The notes under the pieces were generated by a model. The model was not told the DNA's origin and searched no databases. It was given only the letters and a program-made list of their open reading frames with translations. A stretch of 32,859 nt of DNA from Tissierellia bacterium (GTDB taxonomy: Bacteria > Bacillota > Clostridia > Tissierellales > Peptoniphilaceae): the NCBI GenBank assembly GCA_012519495.1, contig JAAYQA010000004.1, positions 1-32,859 of the forward strand. Reading direction: 5' to 3'. Shown here piece by piece: positions 22,427 to 30,567 of this stretch (position 1 is its first letter; every line of letters begins with the position of its first letter). A program made the position numbers and the translations under genes.

Positions 22427-22849
22427 ATGGAATCCAAAGTAATTGACAAAACCCTGATTCTGCGGGCAGACCGCGGAGAAGATTTGCTGGAAGCATTGCG
22501 TGAAGCATGCGAGCAGCATCGCGTGAAATTAGGTGTCGTAACGGGGATCGGCGCGGTGGACCGGGCGGTTGTCGGCGCGTTCAGCGTGGAAACACAGGAA
22601 TATACCAAACACACCTATGAGAATATGGAGATGGAAATCCTTTCGTTTGTGGGAAACATTTCCACCATGAACGGCGAATACTACGGCCATATTCACGCCA
22701 CGGTCGGTCTTCCGGACGGAACCGCCGTCGGCGGCCATGCCAATGAACTGCGCATCTCTGCTACATCGGAAGTCTTTGTGCAGATCATACAGGGTGAAGT
22801 AGACCGCGCGTTTGACGAGCGTGTCGGCCTGAACACGATCCGGTTTTAG
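22427..22849 (+). CDS. PPC (DUF296) domain DNA-binding-type protein
   Basis: This 140-residue stand-alone PPC/DUF296 protein has the trimeric fold also found in plant AT-hook proteins. Bacterial versions are annotated as DNA-binding, but their function is open. The conserved metal-type histidine cluster is present in YYGHIHATVGLPDGTAVGGHANE (three His), together with GVVTGIGAVDRAVVGAF near the N-terminus. The start follows AAAGGAG. Its TAG is immediately followed by the ATG of the TtcA-like gene, without a spacer base, so the two are translationally linked. Confidence 0.87.
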   Translation: MESKVIDKTLILRADRGEDLLEALREACEQHRVKLGVVTGIGAVDRAVVGAFSVETQEYTKHTYENMEMEILSFVGNISTMNGEYYGHIHATVGLPDGTAVGGHANELRISATSEVFVQIIQGEVDRAFDERVGLNTIRF

Positions 22850-23674
22850 ATGAGTCGAGCGCTGGCCGATATCGAACGGTCGCTGATCAAGAAATTTCGC
22901 AAAGAACTGTGGCGCCCTTTTGTGCGGGCGGTGAAAGAATATGAACTGATTGTGCCCGGCGATTCGATCGCGGTGTGCATATCCGGCGGAAAAGACAGCC
23001 TGCTTCTGGCAAAGCTCTTGCAGGAATTGCACACGCACGGCAATCAGAATTTTTCTTTGCAGTATATGGCGATGGATCCGGGCTATACGAAAGAAAAACG
23101 AAGCGATATGGAACGGGCTTTGGCGGCGTTACAGATCCCGGCGCATATTTACGAAACCGATATATTCTCCGTGTCGGATGAATTGGCGGGCGATTATCCC
23201 TGCTATCTGTGCGCGCGGATGCGCCGGGGTTCTCTTTATGCCAAAGCCCGGGAGATCGGGGCCAACAAGATCGCCCTGGGCCATCATTTTGACGATATTG
23301 TGGAAACGATCCTGCTGAATATTCTATATGCAGGGAAATATAACACCATGATGCCCAAGCTAAAGGCCACTAATTTCCCCGGTATGGAACTGATCCGCCC
23401 GCTGGCGTATGTAAAAGAAGCGGATATTTTGCGCTTTACCGACTACGCCGGGCTGAACCCCCTGGACTGTGCCTGCACGGTGTCCGCCAAACGCACGGGC
23501 AATCAGCGGTATCAGGTGAAGGCGTTCCTGGCCGACCTGCGTGAGAGAATCCCGCAGGTGGATATCTCTATTTACCGCAGTGCGCAAAATGTGCAGCTGG
23601 AGCAGATCTTAGGATGGAAGGCGCAGGGAGAACACCACTTTTTTCTGGATGATTACGAAAAGGACGACGCATGA
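22850..23674 (+). CDS. TtcA-family PP-loop ATPase (tRNA thiolation type)
   Basis: This 274-residue protein is an ATP-dependent sulfur-transfer enzyme of the TtcA/TtuA group, which thiolates tRNA bases through an iron-sulfur cluster. The PP-loop SGGKDS is at residues 45-50. CYLCARMRRG provides a CxxC, GHHFDDIVETILLN is the conserved mid-domain motif, and LDCACTVSAKRTG carries the third cluster Cys region. All expected elements are present, so it should be active, but whether it makes 2-thiocytidine or another thionucleoside cannot be told. It overlaps the next gene by 4 bases (ATGA). Confidence 0.88.
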   Translation: MSRALADIERSLIKKFRKELWRPFVRAVKEYELIVPGDSIAVCISGGKDSLLLAKLLQELHTHGNQNFSLQYMAMDPGYTKEKRSDMERALAALQIPAHIYETDIFSVSDELAGDYPCYLCARMRRGSLYAKAREIGANKIALGHHFDDIVETILLNILYAGKYNTMMPKLKATNFPGMELIRPLAYVKEADILRFTDYAGLNPLDCACTVSAKRTGNQRYQVKAFLADLRERIPQVDISIYRSAQNVQLEQILGWKAQGEHHFFLDDYEKDDA

Positions 23675-23874
23675 TACGAGAACTCTTTTCCGGTGTAATG
23701 CTCTTGTTTGAACCGATTGCCTTAGTTTTGGCTGTGGGGGTCTTTTTGTTTTCCTTTGCCGACAAGAAAAAGCGCGCCCGGCGGCAAAAGATCGCCTGGG
23801 GACTTTTAATTGCCGTGATGGTGCAGGCGGTGGGCGTGATTCTTATAACCATGCTGCTTTCGGGGAGGGCCTGA
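23671..23874 (+). CDS. small two-helix membrane protein 1
   Basis: This 67-residue protein has two hydrophobic helices (about 5-27 and 43-63) separated by the very basic loop DKKKRARRQKIAWG. It starts at ATGA overlapping the TtcA-like gene and ends one base before the next small gene. No known family is recognised. The layout of helix, basic loop and helix recurs in the following small proteins and suggests tandem duplication. Confidence 0.7.
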   Translation: MIRELFSGVMLLFEPIALVLAVGVFLFSFADKKKRARRQKIAWGLLIAVMVQAVGVILITMLLSGRA

Positions 23875-23875
23875 A

Positions 23876-24130
23876 ATGTTTACGTACCGACTGGAATCGT
23901 TCTTTTTATGGATGCCGGAAAGAGGATTCTTGCTGTTTTTAGGCATACTCGCCGTTTGTACGGGCCTTGCGCTGATTTTCTTTTTTGTCAGCGAATATAA
24001 AAAACGAAATGCCCGGCAAAGAAAAATCTACGGCGGCGCGGCATGGTTCTTTTTGCTGACCGGACTGTATTCCGTTTTCTATCTGGTGAAGATCCTGTAC
24101 GCGCAGGAACTGCTCCAAAAACTCATGTGA
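23876..24130 (+). CDS. small two-helix membrane protein 2
   Basis: This 84-residue protein has an N-terminal hydrophobic helix (GFLLFLGILAVCTGLALIFF), the basic loop YKKRNARQRKIYGG and a second aromatic-rich helix. The loop is similar to those of the neighbours at 23671 and 24363 (basic run, then A-R-x-x-K-I/L-Y, then Gly-Gly). It begins one base after the previous stop, with GGGAGG within the end of that gene. The function is unknown. Confidence 0.7.
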   Translation: MFTYRLESFFLWMPERGFLLFLGILAVCTGLALIFFFVSEYKKRNARQRKIYGGAAWFFLLTGLYSVFYLVKILYAQELLQKLM

Positions 24131-24138
24131 GGTCTGTT

Positions 24139-24351
24139 ATGATTGAAACGCTCAAGACCGCTTTAGCCGTCATCTATCTGTATGTAGACGGAATCGAACC
24201 CTTTGTCCTGCTGTTTGCCGCCCTTTTGTATCTGGTGCATTTCTTTTTGTACGACAGGTATCGCCATTCCCGGCTGCCGCGCATTGCCATTTCCCTGATT
24301 GCTGTGTCGGCCGCGCTTACTCTGGTCATCGTCGGAAACCGGTTTTTGTAA
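24139..24351 (+). CDS. small two-helix membrane protein 3
   Basis: This 70-residue protein starts at an ATG 8 bases after the previous stop, with TGAGGT as a modest ribosome binding site; the longer frame back to 24043 overlaps the previous gene and is unlikely. It has two or three hydrophobic stretches (KTALAVIYLYVDG, FVLLFAALLYLVHFFLYD and IAISLIAVSAALTLVIVG) with a basic centre, YRHSRLPR. It is the least similar of the four small proteins. The function is unknown. Confidence 0.62.
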   Translation: MIETLKTALAVIYLYVDGIEPFVLLFAALLYLVHFFLYDRYRHSRLPRIAISLIAVSAALTLVIVGNRFL

Positions 24352-24362
24352 AGGAGCACAGC

Positions 24363-24584
24363 ATGAACGAGCATCTTTTTTCGGATATTGTCTTTTACTT
24401 CGGCGCGGGTTTTTTCTTCCTTGGCTTGCTCTTTTTTATTGTAGCCATTGCACGCAGAAGAAACCCCGCGGCACGAAAACTCTATGTGCAGGGCGGCGTG
24501 ATCTTTGTCGGTATCGGCCTGCTTCTTTTGCTGCGCGAAACCAAATTAGCCTATCTGGAGTCTTTTGCCAAGACTTTGCAATAA
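24363..24584 (+). CDS. small two-helix membrane protein 4
   Basis: This 73-residue protein has two hydrophobic helices (FYFGAGFFFLGLLFFIVAIA and GGVIFVGIGLLLLL) around the basic loop RRRNPAARKLYVQ. The start is preceded by AAAGGAG. The loop RNPAARKLY resembles RNARQRKIY of small protein 2, which supports common ancestry. It lies 62 bases upstream of htrA. The function is unknown. Confidence 0.68.
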   Translation: MNEHLFSDIVFYFGAGFFFLGLLFFIVAIARRRNPAARKLYVQGGVIFVGIGLLLLLRETKLAYLESFAKTLQ

Positions 24585-24645
24585 TTCTTTTCTTTCCATA
24601 ATTTTCCCACAATCCTTTCGTATCATACGAACAGGAGGGATGAAT

Positions 24646-25956
24646 ATGAACTACGATAACGATCCATGGAATACACAAAATGACGGGGACAGAGAGTCGA
24701 CTCCTTTAGAATATACGACCGAACATACCTTTGAAGGACTGGGCGAATACCCGGAAGACTTTACCCGATCCTATGAACAGGACGATGACTTCCTGAAAGA
24801 AGACGATGTACGTCGCATTGTGGATGCGCAATTGCATAAACGCAGACCGCGCTTCCGCTTTTTGCGTGCGCTCGCTCTCATACTGATCGGCGCGATCGCC
24901 GGTTCTTTGATCGGTCCTTTGGTATCGGCCCGCATGGGACTGGATGATACACCGAAGACCGAACAAACCGTAGGTGCGCAGGCGCACACCGTCAGCATAC
25001 AGCCCACCGATCAGTTGAATGTGGAAGCGGCGGTGGCGGAAAAAGCCGCACCCAGCGTGGTCGGGGTGGCGACTTCCGTTGAAATGCGCAATGCGTTTAT
25101 CTATGGCAATCAAACCGTACAAGGCGTCGGATCCGGCGTAATTCTCACCGAAGACGGCTATATTCTTACCAATTCCCATGTTATTTCCGACGGTCGCGCC
25201 AACGAAGTATCCGTCCTGTTCAATGACGGAACCGAAGAACCCGCCGAGATCCTGTGGTATGATGCCACGCTCGATCTGGCGATCGTCAAAGTCGACCGCA
25301 CCGGTCTTACGCCGATGGAAATCGGGGAATCCGACAGCGTGCGGGTCGGCGACAAAGCCATTGCCATTGGAAATCCGTTGGGACTTGATCTGCAGTCGAC
25401 CCTGACCTCGGGTTATATCAGCGGTCTGAACCGCTCCATCACGCTGGAACAGGGCAATACCATGGACGGACTGATGCAAACCGATGCCGCCATTAACTCC
25501 GGAAACTCCGGCGGTGCGCTTTTAAACGCACAGGGGCAACTCATCGGGATCAATACCGCCAAAAACCGTGTGGCCGAAGGGATCGGCTTTGCGATCCCGA
25601 TTGATACGGCAAAACCCGTGATCGATTCGATCATTGCAACCGGTACGTTCAAAACGCCGATACTGGGCTTTCGCGGTTACGACTACGCCATGTTCAAACG
25701 ACAGAATCAGATTGAAACCGGGCCCGAAAGCGGCGCCATCGTCATGGAGACAGTGCCCGACACCCCCGCAGGCGACAAACTGCAGCGCTACGATATCATC
25801 ATCGCCATCGACGGCGAGCCGGTCGAACACATGGGCAGCCTGAAAAAGATTCTCCTCGGCAAACGCGCCGGAGAAGAAGTCGCCCTGACCATTATCCGCA
25901 ATGAAGAAGAAACAACGATCCGCGTCGAATTAGTCGAACGCGCCGATGAGATATAA
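24646..25956 (+). CDS. htrA: HtrA/DegP-type serine protease (S1C)
   Basis: This 436-residue membrane-anchored protease degrades or checks misfolded envelope proteins. After an acidic cytosolic N-terminus and one transmembrane helix (FLRALALILIGAIAGSLIGP, about residues 72-91), the trypsin-like domain has the catalytic triad His178 (LTNSHVIS), Asp210 (TLDLAIV) and Ser288 (NSGNSGGAL). A C-terminal PDZ domain follows (from about 335 to the end, with DTPAGDKLQRYDIIIAIDG). The start is the ATG at 24646, 7 bases from GGAGG; the ATG at 24640 is too close. A perfect TCGTAT-C-ATACGA palindrome lies just upstream of the ribosome binding site. In Bacillus an htrA paralog adjoins walJ and rlmH, as here. 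Confidence 0.94.
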   Translation: MNYDNDPWNTQNDGDRESTPLEYTTEHTFEGLGEYPEDFTRSYEQDDDFLKEDDVRRIVDAQLHKRRPRFRFLRALALILIGAIAGSLIGPLVSARMGLDDTPKTEQTVGAQAHTVSIQPTDQLNVEAAVAEKAAPSVVGVATSVEMRNAFIYGNQTVQGVGSGVILTEDGYILTNSHVISDGRANEVSVLFNDGTEEPAEILWYDATLDLAIVKVDRTGLTPMEIGESDSVRVGDKAIAIGNPLGLDLQSTLTSGYISGLNRSITLEQGNTMDGLMQTDAAINSGNSGGALLNAQGQLIGINTAKNRVAEGIGFAIPIDTAKPVIDSIIATGTFKTPILGFRGYDYAMFKRQNQIETGPESGAIVMETVPDTPAGDKLQRYDIIIAIDGEPVEHMGSLKKILLGKRAGEEVALTIIRNEEETTIRVELVERADEI

Positions 25957-25980
25957 GGTTTGTTGTAACAACTCCTCCCC

Positions 25981-26013
25981 AAAAGCCTCCCTGCCTGTGC
26001 CGGGAGGCTTTTT
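25981..26013 (+). terminator. intrinsic terminator after htrA
   Basis: AAAAGCCTCCC (25981-25991) pairs perfectly with GGGAGGCTTTT (26002-26012) over a 10-base loop, and the T run continues. Confidence 0.92.
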
Positions 26014-26028
26014 CCTGTGATTATCAAT

Positions 26029-26057
26029 TTGATACAAGTATGTTTGCCCGATATAAT
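26029..26057 (+). promoter_or_regulatory. promoter of the truncated methyltransferase gene
   Basis: TTGATA (26029-26034) and a perfect TATAAT (26052-26057) are separated by exactly 17 bases, 72 bases before the start codon. The promoter is intact although the gene it serves is broken. Confidence 0.85.
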
Positions 26058-26128
26058 GCAGGCAGATTTGTTAACAAAATATCCAAACAGAGCAGTCAGG
26101 TATTTACCTAAAAACAAAGGAGTTATGT

Positions 26129-26359
26129 ATGCAGGAACCGTTGATCCATTGGAAAGCACTACTTACGCTCGGCCGGCAAAACAAAGCGTCCGATCCGAAG
26201 AGAAATATCTTTGATGAAGGGGATATGCCTGCCATTTACAATCGTATGGCCTTGTTGGAAAGAGAATACACCCAGGATCATTTGGCTGTGTTAGGGATTT
26301 TGCCTACCGATACGGTTCTGGATCTGTGTTGCACAGGGTTTCAGAGTGTAGAAATGTAG
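26129..26359 (+). pseudogene. SAM-dependent methyltransferase, truncated at motif I
   Basis: The 76-residue reading frame has a good ribosome binding site (AAAGGAG, 6 bases before the ATG) and reads like the N-terminus of a class I methyltransferase: MPAIYNRMALLEREYT, then ILPTDTVLDLCCTG, where VLDLCC-x-G is the cofactor-binding motif I. From TTTCAG onward it is encoded by an inverted-repeat element that supplies the stop codon. Nothing resembling the rest of the domain follows. The fragment cannot be an active enzyme. The promoter and start signals remain, so it may still be transcribed. Confidence 0.72.
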
Positions 26360-26506
26360 TTTTTCATAATACTCAAGCGTTTGGATCCGAAGAATCGTTA
26401 AAGGAGAAAAAGGGCTTCTCCGCAGCCGGCATTCGGAGCGAGCGGCGGAGGAGATCCGTTTTTCGACCCTTACACCCGGTAATTCTGTCTACACTCTGAA
26501 ACCCTG
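26334..26506. mobile_element. MITE-like element with 19-bp perfect terminal inverted repeats
   Basis: CAGGGTTTCAGAGTGTAGA (26334-26352) and its exact complement (26488-26506) bound a 173-bp segment without coding capacity. The centre holds a second imperfect hairpin (CTTCTCCGC near 26416 with GCGGAGGAG near 26443). It interrupts a methyltransferase gene. No clear target duplication is seen (GCA occurs close to both ends). The parent insertion sequence is not in the window. Confidence 0.7.
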
Positions 26507-26530
26507 AACGCAATCAGGGTTTTTCTTTTT
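26499..26530 (+). terminator. terminator formed partly by the element's right end
   Basis: AAACCCTG (26499-26506, the last 8 bases of the right terminal repeat) pairs with CAGGGTTT (26514-26521), followed by TTTCTTTTT. The insertion end and the terminator share one arm. Confidence 0.75.
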
Positions 26531-26629
26531 AGAGATGGCAGGCGTTTTGTGCACACAGATGGACCCGTTGCCCTGCTATGGTAAAATAAAACCATACGTA
26601 GAAGAATCCAAAAGAAAAAAGGAGACGAG

Positions 26630-27748
26630 ATGGAAAAGGCAAAAGTCTATTTTACCAATCTCCACGCCACAACGGAGATGAATTTACTGCAAAAGTTTCA
26701 GCGGCTGATCCGGGAAGCGGGGATCGGCGAAATGGATTTTGAAAAGAAGTTTACGGCAATCAAGATTCACTTCGGGGAGCCGGGGAATCTGGCTTACTTA
26801 CGGCCGCATTATGCGAAGGTACTGGCGGATGAAGTGAAAAGCTTAGGCGGGAAGCCTTTTGTGACCGACTGCAATACGCTGTATGTCGGCGGGCGGAAAA
26901 ATGCGCTGGATCATCTGGACAGCGCCTATACCAATGGCTACAATCCGTTTCAGACCGGGGTACACACGATTATTGCCGACGGGCTGAAAGGTACGGAGGA
27001 GCGCTATCTGCCGGTAGAAGGCGGAGAATACATAAAAGAGGCAAAAATCGGCAGTGCGATTGCGGATGCGGATATTATTTTGTCGCTGACGCATTTTAAA
27101 GGACACGAACTGACCGGTTTTGGCGGCACGCTGAAAAATATCGGCATGGGCTCGGGTTCGCGTGCGGGAAAAATGGAGATGCACAGTGCGGGCAAGCCCT
27201 ATGTGAAAGAGGATCGCTGTATCGGCTGTGCGCGGTGCCGCAACAATTGCCAGGTGAAGGCGCCGGTGATTACCGACGGCATTGCGAAAATTGACCACGA
27301 TGTTTGCGTGGGCTGCGGCCGCTGCATCGGCGTGTGCCCGACCGACGCGATCCGCGCGGCCAACGATGAAGCCAACGATGTACTAAACCGCAAAATCGCC
27401 GAATACACCAAGGCCGTTTTAACCGGCAAGCCGCATTTTCACATGAGTCTCGTGATTGATATTTCGCCGTATTGCGACTGTCATTCGGAGAATGATGTGC
27501 CGATTGTGCCGGATGTGGGGATGTTTGCTTCCTTTGACCCCGTGGCGCTGGATATTGCCTGTGCAGACGCGGTGAACGCGCAGCCGCCGGTGCCCGGTTC
27601 CAAGCTGTTTGAATCGACCGTGCCGGCCGATCACGACCATTTCCACCGCGTGTTCCCGGAAACCGACTGGATGAGTTGTGTGGATCAGGCGGAGAAGCTG
27701 GACCTCGGGACGCGCGCGTACGAATTGATCGAATTGAATCTGGCATAG
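26630..27748 (+). CDS. DUF362 protein with two 4Fe-4S clusters
   Basis: This 372-residue cytosolic protein has an N-terminal DUF362 domain (KIHFGEPGNLAYLRP, DCNTLYVGGRKNA, LTHFKGHELTGFGGTLKNIGMG) and a central ferredoxin insert with CIGCARCRNNC and CVGCGRCIGVCP, giving two 4Fe-4S clusters, followed by a return to DUF362 (DISPYCDCHSENDVPIVPDVGMFASFDPVALD). Such proteins are frequent in anaerobes and are annotated as putative iron-sulfur oxidoreductases, with no proven reaction. The start follows AAAGGAGACGAG. It is monocistronic, with a terminator shared with the convergent gene. Confidence 0.9.
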   Translation: MEKAKVYFTNLHATTEMNLLQKFQRLIREAGIGEMDFEKKFTAIKIHFGEPGNLAYLRPHYAKVLADEVKSLGGKPFVTDCNTLYVGGRKNALDHLDSAYTNGYNPFQTGVHTIIADGLKGTEERYLPVEGGEYIKEAKIGSAIADADIILSLTHFKGHELTGFGGTLKNIGMGSGSRAGKMEMHSAGKPYVKEDRCIGCARCRNNCQVKAPVITDGIAKIDHDVCVGCGRCIGVCPTDAIRAANDEANDVLNRKIAEYTKAVLTGKPHFHMSLVIDISPYCDCHSENDVPIVPDVGMFASFDPVALDIACADAVNAQPPVPGSKLFESTVPADHDHFHRVFPETDWMSCVDQAEKLDLGTRAYELIELNLA

Positions 27749-27777
27749 AAAAAGACCGGAAATGGCCGGTCTTTTTT
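27749..27777. terminator. bidirectional terminator between DUF362 and UlaG-like genes
   Basis: AAAAAGACCGG (27749-27759) pairs perfectly with CCGGTCTTTTT (27766-27776) over a 6-base loop. It begins at the first base after the DUF362 stop and touches the end of the minus-strand gene. Confidence 0.92.
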
Positions 27778-28444
27778 ATACCTGATGGGGAAAGGTATCT
27801 GCGCAGTCGCCGGGGTGTTTGAGTTGGATGATGGGCGTGTGCGGGAGTTTTTCGCGCAGGCGGCGGGCGGTGTCAAAGTCGTCTTGAAAGTGAATGGGGA
27901 TGACGGCGCGCGGGTTTACGATTTTGTCAAACAGGCGGACGCCTTCCGCAAAGTTTTCGCCCAGACGCGGGTCGGCCGGTACGCAGGCGAGGTCTACGGG
28001 ATAGACTTTGATCTTGTCCAGTTCGCGCAAAAAGTCGTCCCGTTCCTTGATTTGGGTTTCTTCGTCGTCTTCCGGCCAGATCCAGGCGTTCAGGTCGCCG
28101 GCAAAGAAAAACGTACCTTCGTGGGTTTCCAGAAGTAGGCTGATGCCCTGGTCGGTCGAGCCGAAACAGGTAATCTTGTATCCGTCAAACGCGTGCGATG
28201 TATCGGGCCCGACGCTTGTGTGGGGGCTATTTGTTTGGATATCGTCCGATAGAATAAAACGGGTCCCTTCGGGTGCGTGGGTAAAAATCCGGGGATGATA
28301 ATGGTCGGCGTGCCCGTGCGTTGCAATGACGACGGGGGTTTTATCGGCAGGAAAAACGATCTCGCCCTGATACCAGTCAAAGACAAAAAAATGTGTGGCG
28401 GTTTCCAGCGTGACCGTGCTGTGATGCAGATGACAGAATTTCAT
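27776..28444 (-). CDS. UlaG-like MBL-fold metallo-hydrolase
   Basis: This 222-residue metallo-beta-lactamase-fold hydrolase has the metal-binding motif ATHGHADHYHP, a second His/Asp set in FFFAGDLNAW, and PIHFQDDF near the C-terminus, as in the UlaG-like branch (L-ascorbate-6-phosphate lactonase relatives). The N-terminus MKFCHLHHSTVTLET is typical of the branch, with LHHS in place of the usual G-H-S/A. The start follows GAGGAGG on the minus strand. No sugar or ascorbate genes are nearby, so the substrate is unknown. Confidence 0.85.
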   Translation of the reverse strand: MKFCHLHHSTVTLETATHFFVFDWYQGEIVFPADKTPVVIATHGHADHYHPRIFTHAPEGTRFILSDDIQTNSPHTSVGPDTSHAFDGYKITCFGSTDQGISLLLETHEGTFFFAGDLNAWIWPEDDEETQIKERDDFLRELDKIKVYPVDLACVPADPRLGENFAEGVRLFDKIVNPRAVIPIHFQDDFDTARRLREKLPHTPIIQLKHPGDCADTFPHQV

Positions 28445-28511
28445 GCAATCCTCCTCTCGTAGTCTTCCTGTTTACTATATACCCGTACAGGCGGTGCGCT
28501 CGTTCGACTCG

Positions 28512-28520
28512 TGTTATAAT
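28512..28520 (+). promoter_or_regulatory. extended -10 promoter of the three-ligase operon
   Basis: TGTTATAAT at 28512-28520 is a perfect extended -10 element, 36 bases before the ATG at 28557. The leader is too short for a riboswitch. No obvious operator palindrome surrounds it. Confidence 0.7.
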
Positions 28521-28556
28521 AGAAGTGATTTTTTAGTTAGAAAGTGAGGATTCTAT

Positions 28557-29243
28557 ATGGAGCTGCTTGCAAAAGGAAAAACGAAAGATGTATACGAACT
28601 GCCAAACGGAAATCTATTATTGCAATTTAAAGATACGGTAACCGGTAAAGACGGAGTGTTTGACCCGGGCGCCAATCAGGTGGGACTGACCGTAGACGGC
28701 GCTGGCCATGCCGGATTGCGCTTAACGCGATTTTTCTTTGAAGCCATTAAGAAACATAAGATCCCGACACATTTTGTCGACTCTAACGAAGAAGAAAACA
28801 CCATGGAAGTAAAAAAAGCGGAGATGTTCGGAAACGGGATTGAAGTGATCTGTCGCTATAAGGCGGTGGGAAGCTTTCATCGCCGCTATGGTATGTATGT
28901 AGAAGAAGGCGCGGATCTGCCTGCTTATGTGGAAATTACGCTGAAGGACGACGAACGGCAGGATCCTTTGATCACCAAAGACGGGCTGGAAGTGCTGGGC
29001 ATTATGAGTGCGGAAGAATACGAAGAGATCGTGGAGCTCACCCGCCGGATCACAGAGATTGTCAGTGCGATTTTAGCACAGAAGGAACTGACGCTCTATG
29101 ATATCAAGCTGGAGTTCGGGCGCACCGGAGAAGACGGAGCCATCACGCTGATCGATGAAATCTCCGGTGGGAATATGCGCGTATACAAAGGCGACGAATA
29201 TGTGAATCCGCTCAATATTCCCGGTCTTTTGCTGGACGAGTAA
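28557..29243 (+). CDS. purC: divergent SAICAR synthetase (PurC-like amide ligase)
   Basis: This 228-residue protein has the SAICAR synthetase fold: KGKTKDVYELPNG and LQFKDTVTG at the N-terminus (ATP site), IPTHFVD, VICRYKAVGSFHRR (matching the VRN-x-AAGS region), DIKLEFGR and LIDEIS. Canonical PurC joins aspartate to the carboxylate of CAIR in purine synthesis. Here the usual DEISPDxxRLWD reads DEISGGNMRVY, so the Pro-Asp pair is lost while the Arg is kept, and the C-terminus NPLNIPGLLLDE is atypical. No other pur gene is nearby. It stands 32 bases upstream of a GCS2-type ligase. It may be the cell's PurC or an amide ligase of another pathway. Confidence 0.82.
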   Translation: MELLAKGKTKDVYELPNGNLLLQFKDTVTGKDGVFDPGANQVGLTVDGAGHAGLRLTRFFFEAIKKHKIPTHFVDSNEEENTMEVKKAEMFGNGIEVICRYKAVGSFHRRYGMYVEEGADLPAYVEITLKDDERQDPLITKDGLEVLGIMSAEEYEEIVELTRRITEIVSAILAQKELTLYDIKLEFGRTGEDGAITLIDEISGGNMRVYKGDEYVNPLNIPGLLLDE

Positions 29244-29275
29244 ACAACCTACACAAAAAGAAATGAGTGATCGGT

Positions 29276-30565
29276 ATGAATAGGGATAAACAACGACAAC
29301 GCATCGTAGATTATCTGAAAGACGGTGCGAAACAAGGCGATCTGCATATCGGATTGGAACTGGAGCACTATATTGTCCGAAAGGCCGATCTGACAACGGT
29401 CAATTATTTTGATGAACCCGGTGTGGAAACCCTACTGCGCGCACTGAAGGACAAGGGCTATCCCGTGGTGGAAGAAAAAGGACATGTGCTGCAGGTGGAT
29501 TTGCCGGACGGAGCCATAACATTGGAACCCGGATCACAGTTCGAGTTTTCTCTGTTCGCCAAACCGACGGCAAAAGAATTGCAAAAGGCGTACCGGCGCA
29601 TGCTGGATACGGTGTATGAAGTGCTGCCGGAAGCGTTCATGCTGGTGAATCTCGGCTATCATCCGGTGACAACGATCGACTCGATCCGGATTCTACCCAA
29701 GGGCCGCTATGCGCATATGTTTGAGTATTTTAAAAAGCGCGGCACCATGGCACACAATATGATGAAAGGCACTGCCGCTTTGCAGATTGCGGTCGATTAC
29801 ACCGACGAGAAGGATTTTGTTACGAAGTTTCAGTTGCTGAACCGTCTGACACCCGTCTTTTATGTGCTCTTTGACAACGCAGCGATCTTTGAAAACGAAG
29901 AAGCGCCGCATCGGGCGATGCGTTTAAAGATCTGGGAGAATACCGACTCCGACCGTTCCGGAATTGTAAAAGGGTCGTTGAAGGATTCGTTCGGTTATGC
30001 GGCGTTTGCCGATTATATTTTAGACAATCCGCTGATATTCAAAAACGACGGAAAAGAAGATGTATCGGTCGGCGACCGCACCTTTGCCGACGAGTTTGAC
30101 CCGGATACGGATTCCGATGACTTTATCTACCACGCGGTGTCGATCGTGTTTCCCGATGTGCGTGCTAAAAAATACATTGAATTCCGCGTGATGGATTCGG
30201 TGCCGATTGCTTTGGCAGCCGGTTGTGCCGCCCTTTTGCGGGGCATCCTGTACGATAAGGACAATCTGAAATACCTGGCCAAACGTTATGGCGGGGTGAC
30301 GGAAAAAGCATTGCATCGCGTGCGCCATGAAGCGCTGCACGACGGTTACAAGACAAAATATCTGGATACGAATATACGAAAACTGGCAAAAGAGCTTTTG
30401 CGACTGGCAGAAAAAGGGCTTAAAGACGAGGAAAGAGAACTGCTTGTGCCTTTGCATATCTATGTGGACAAACGCATGGCACCCCGGGATGTGTTTGAAC
30501 TTCTTGTTGCATCGGAAGGAATGGACACCGCCGTCCGGGCTTTTGCCGCAGAAAGGAATCGGTAG
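29276..30565 (+). CDS. glutamate-cysteine ligase family protein (GCS2 type)
   Basis: This 429-residue enzyme resembles the GCS2 (plant/EgtA-like) class of glutamate-cysteine ligases, which form gamma-glutamyl amide bonds with ATP. Recognisable parts are [11 protein letters not shown] (metal/glutamate-binding ELE), [46 protein letters not shown], and [22 protein letters not shown]. The start is uncertain: GTG at 29267 and ATG at 29276 both lack a good ribosome binding site, and ATG is preferred. Its end is 2 bases before the next ligase gene. The natural amino acceptor need not be cysteine. Confidence 0.85.
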
Positions 30566-30567
30566 CA

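Noticed and set aside
24618..24630. 13-bp palindrome TCGTATCATACGA before htrA as a regulator site
   Set aside because: It is short, with no clear promoter hexamers around it; mentioned only in the htrA entry.
24706..25479. Minus-strand open frame of 257 codons inside htrA
   Set aside because: The opposite strand has an intact catalytic triad and PDZ domain; the minus frame shows no recognisable domain or start signal.
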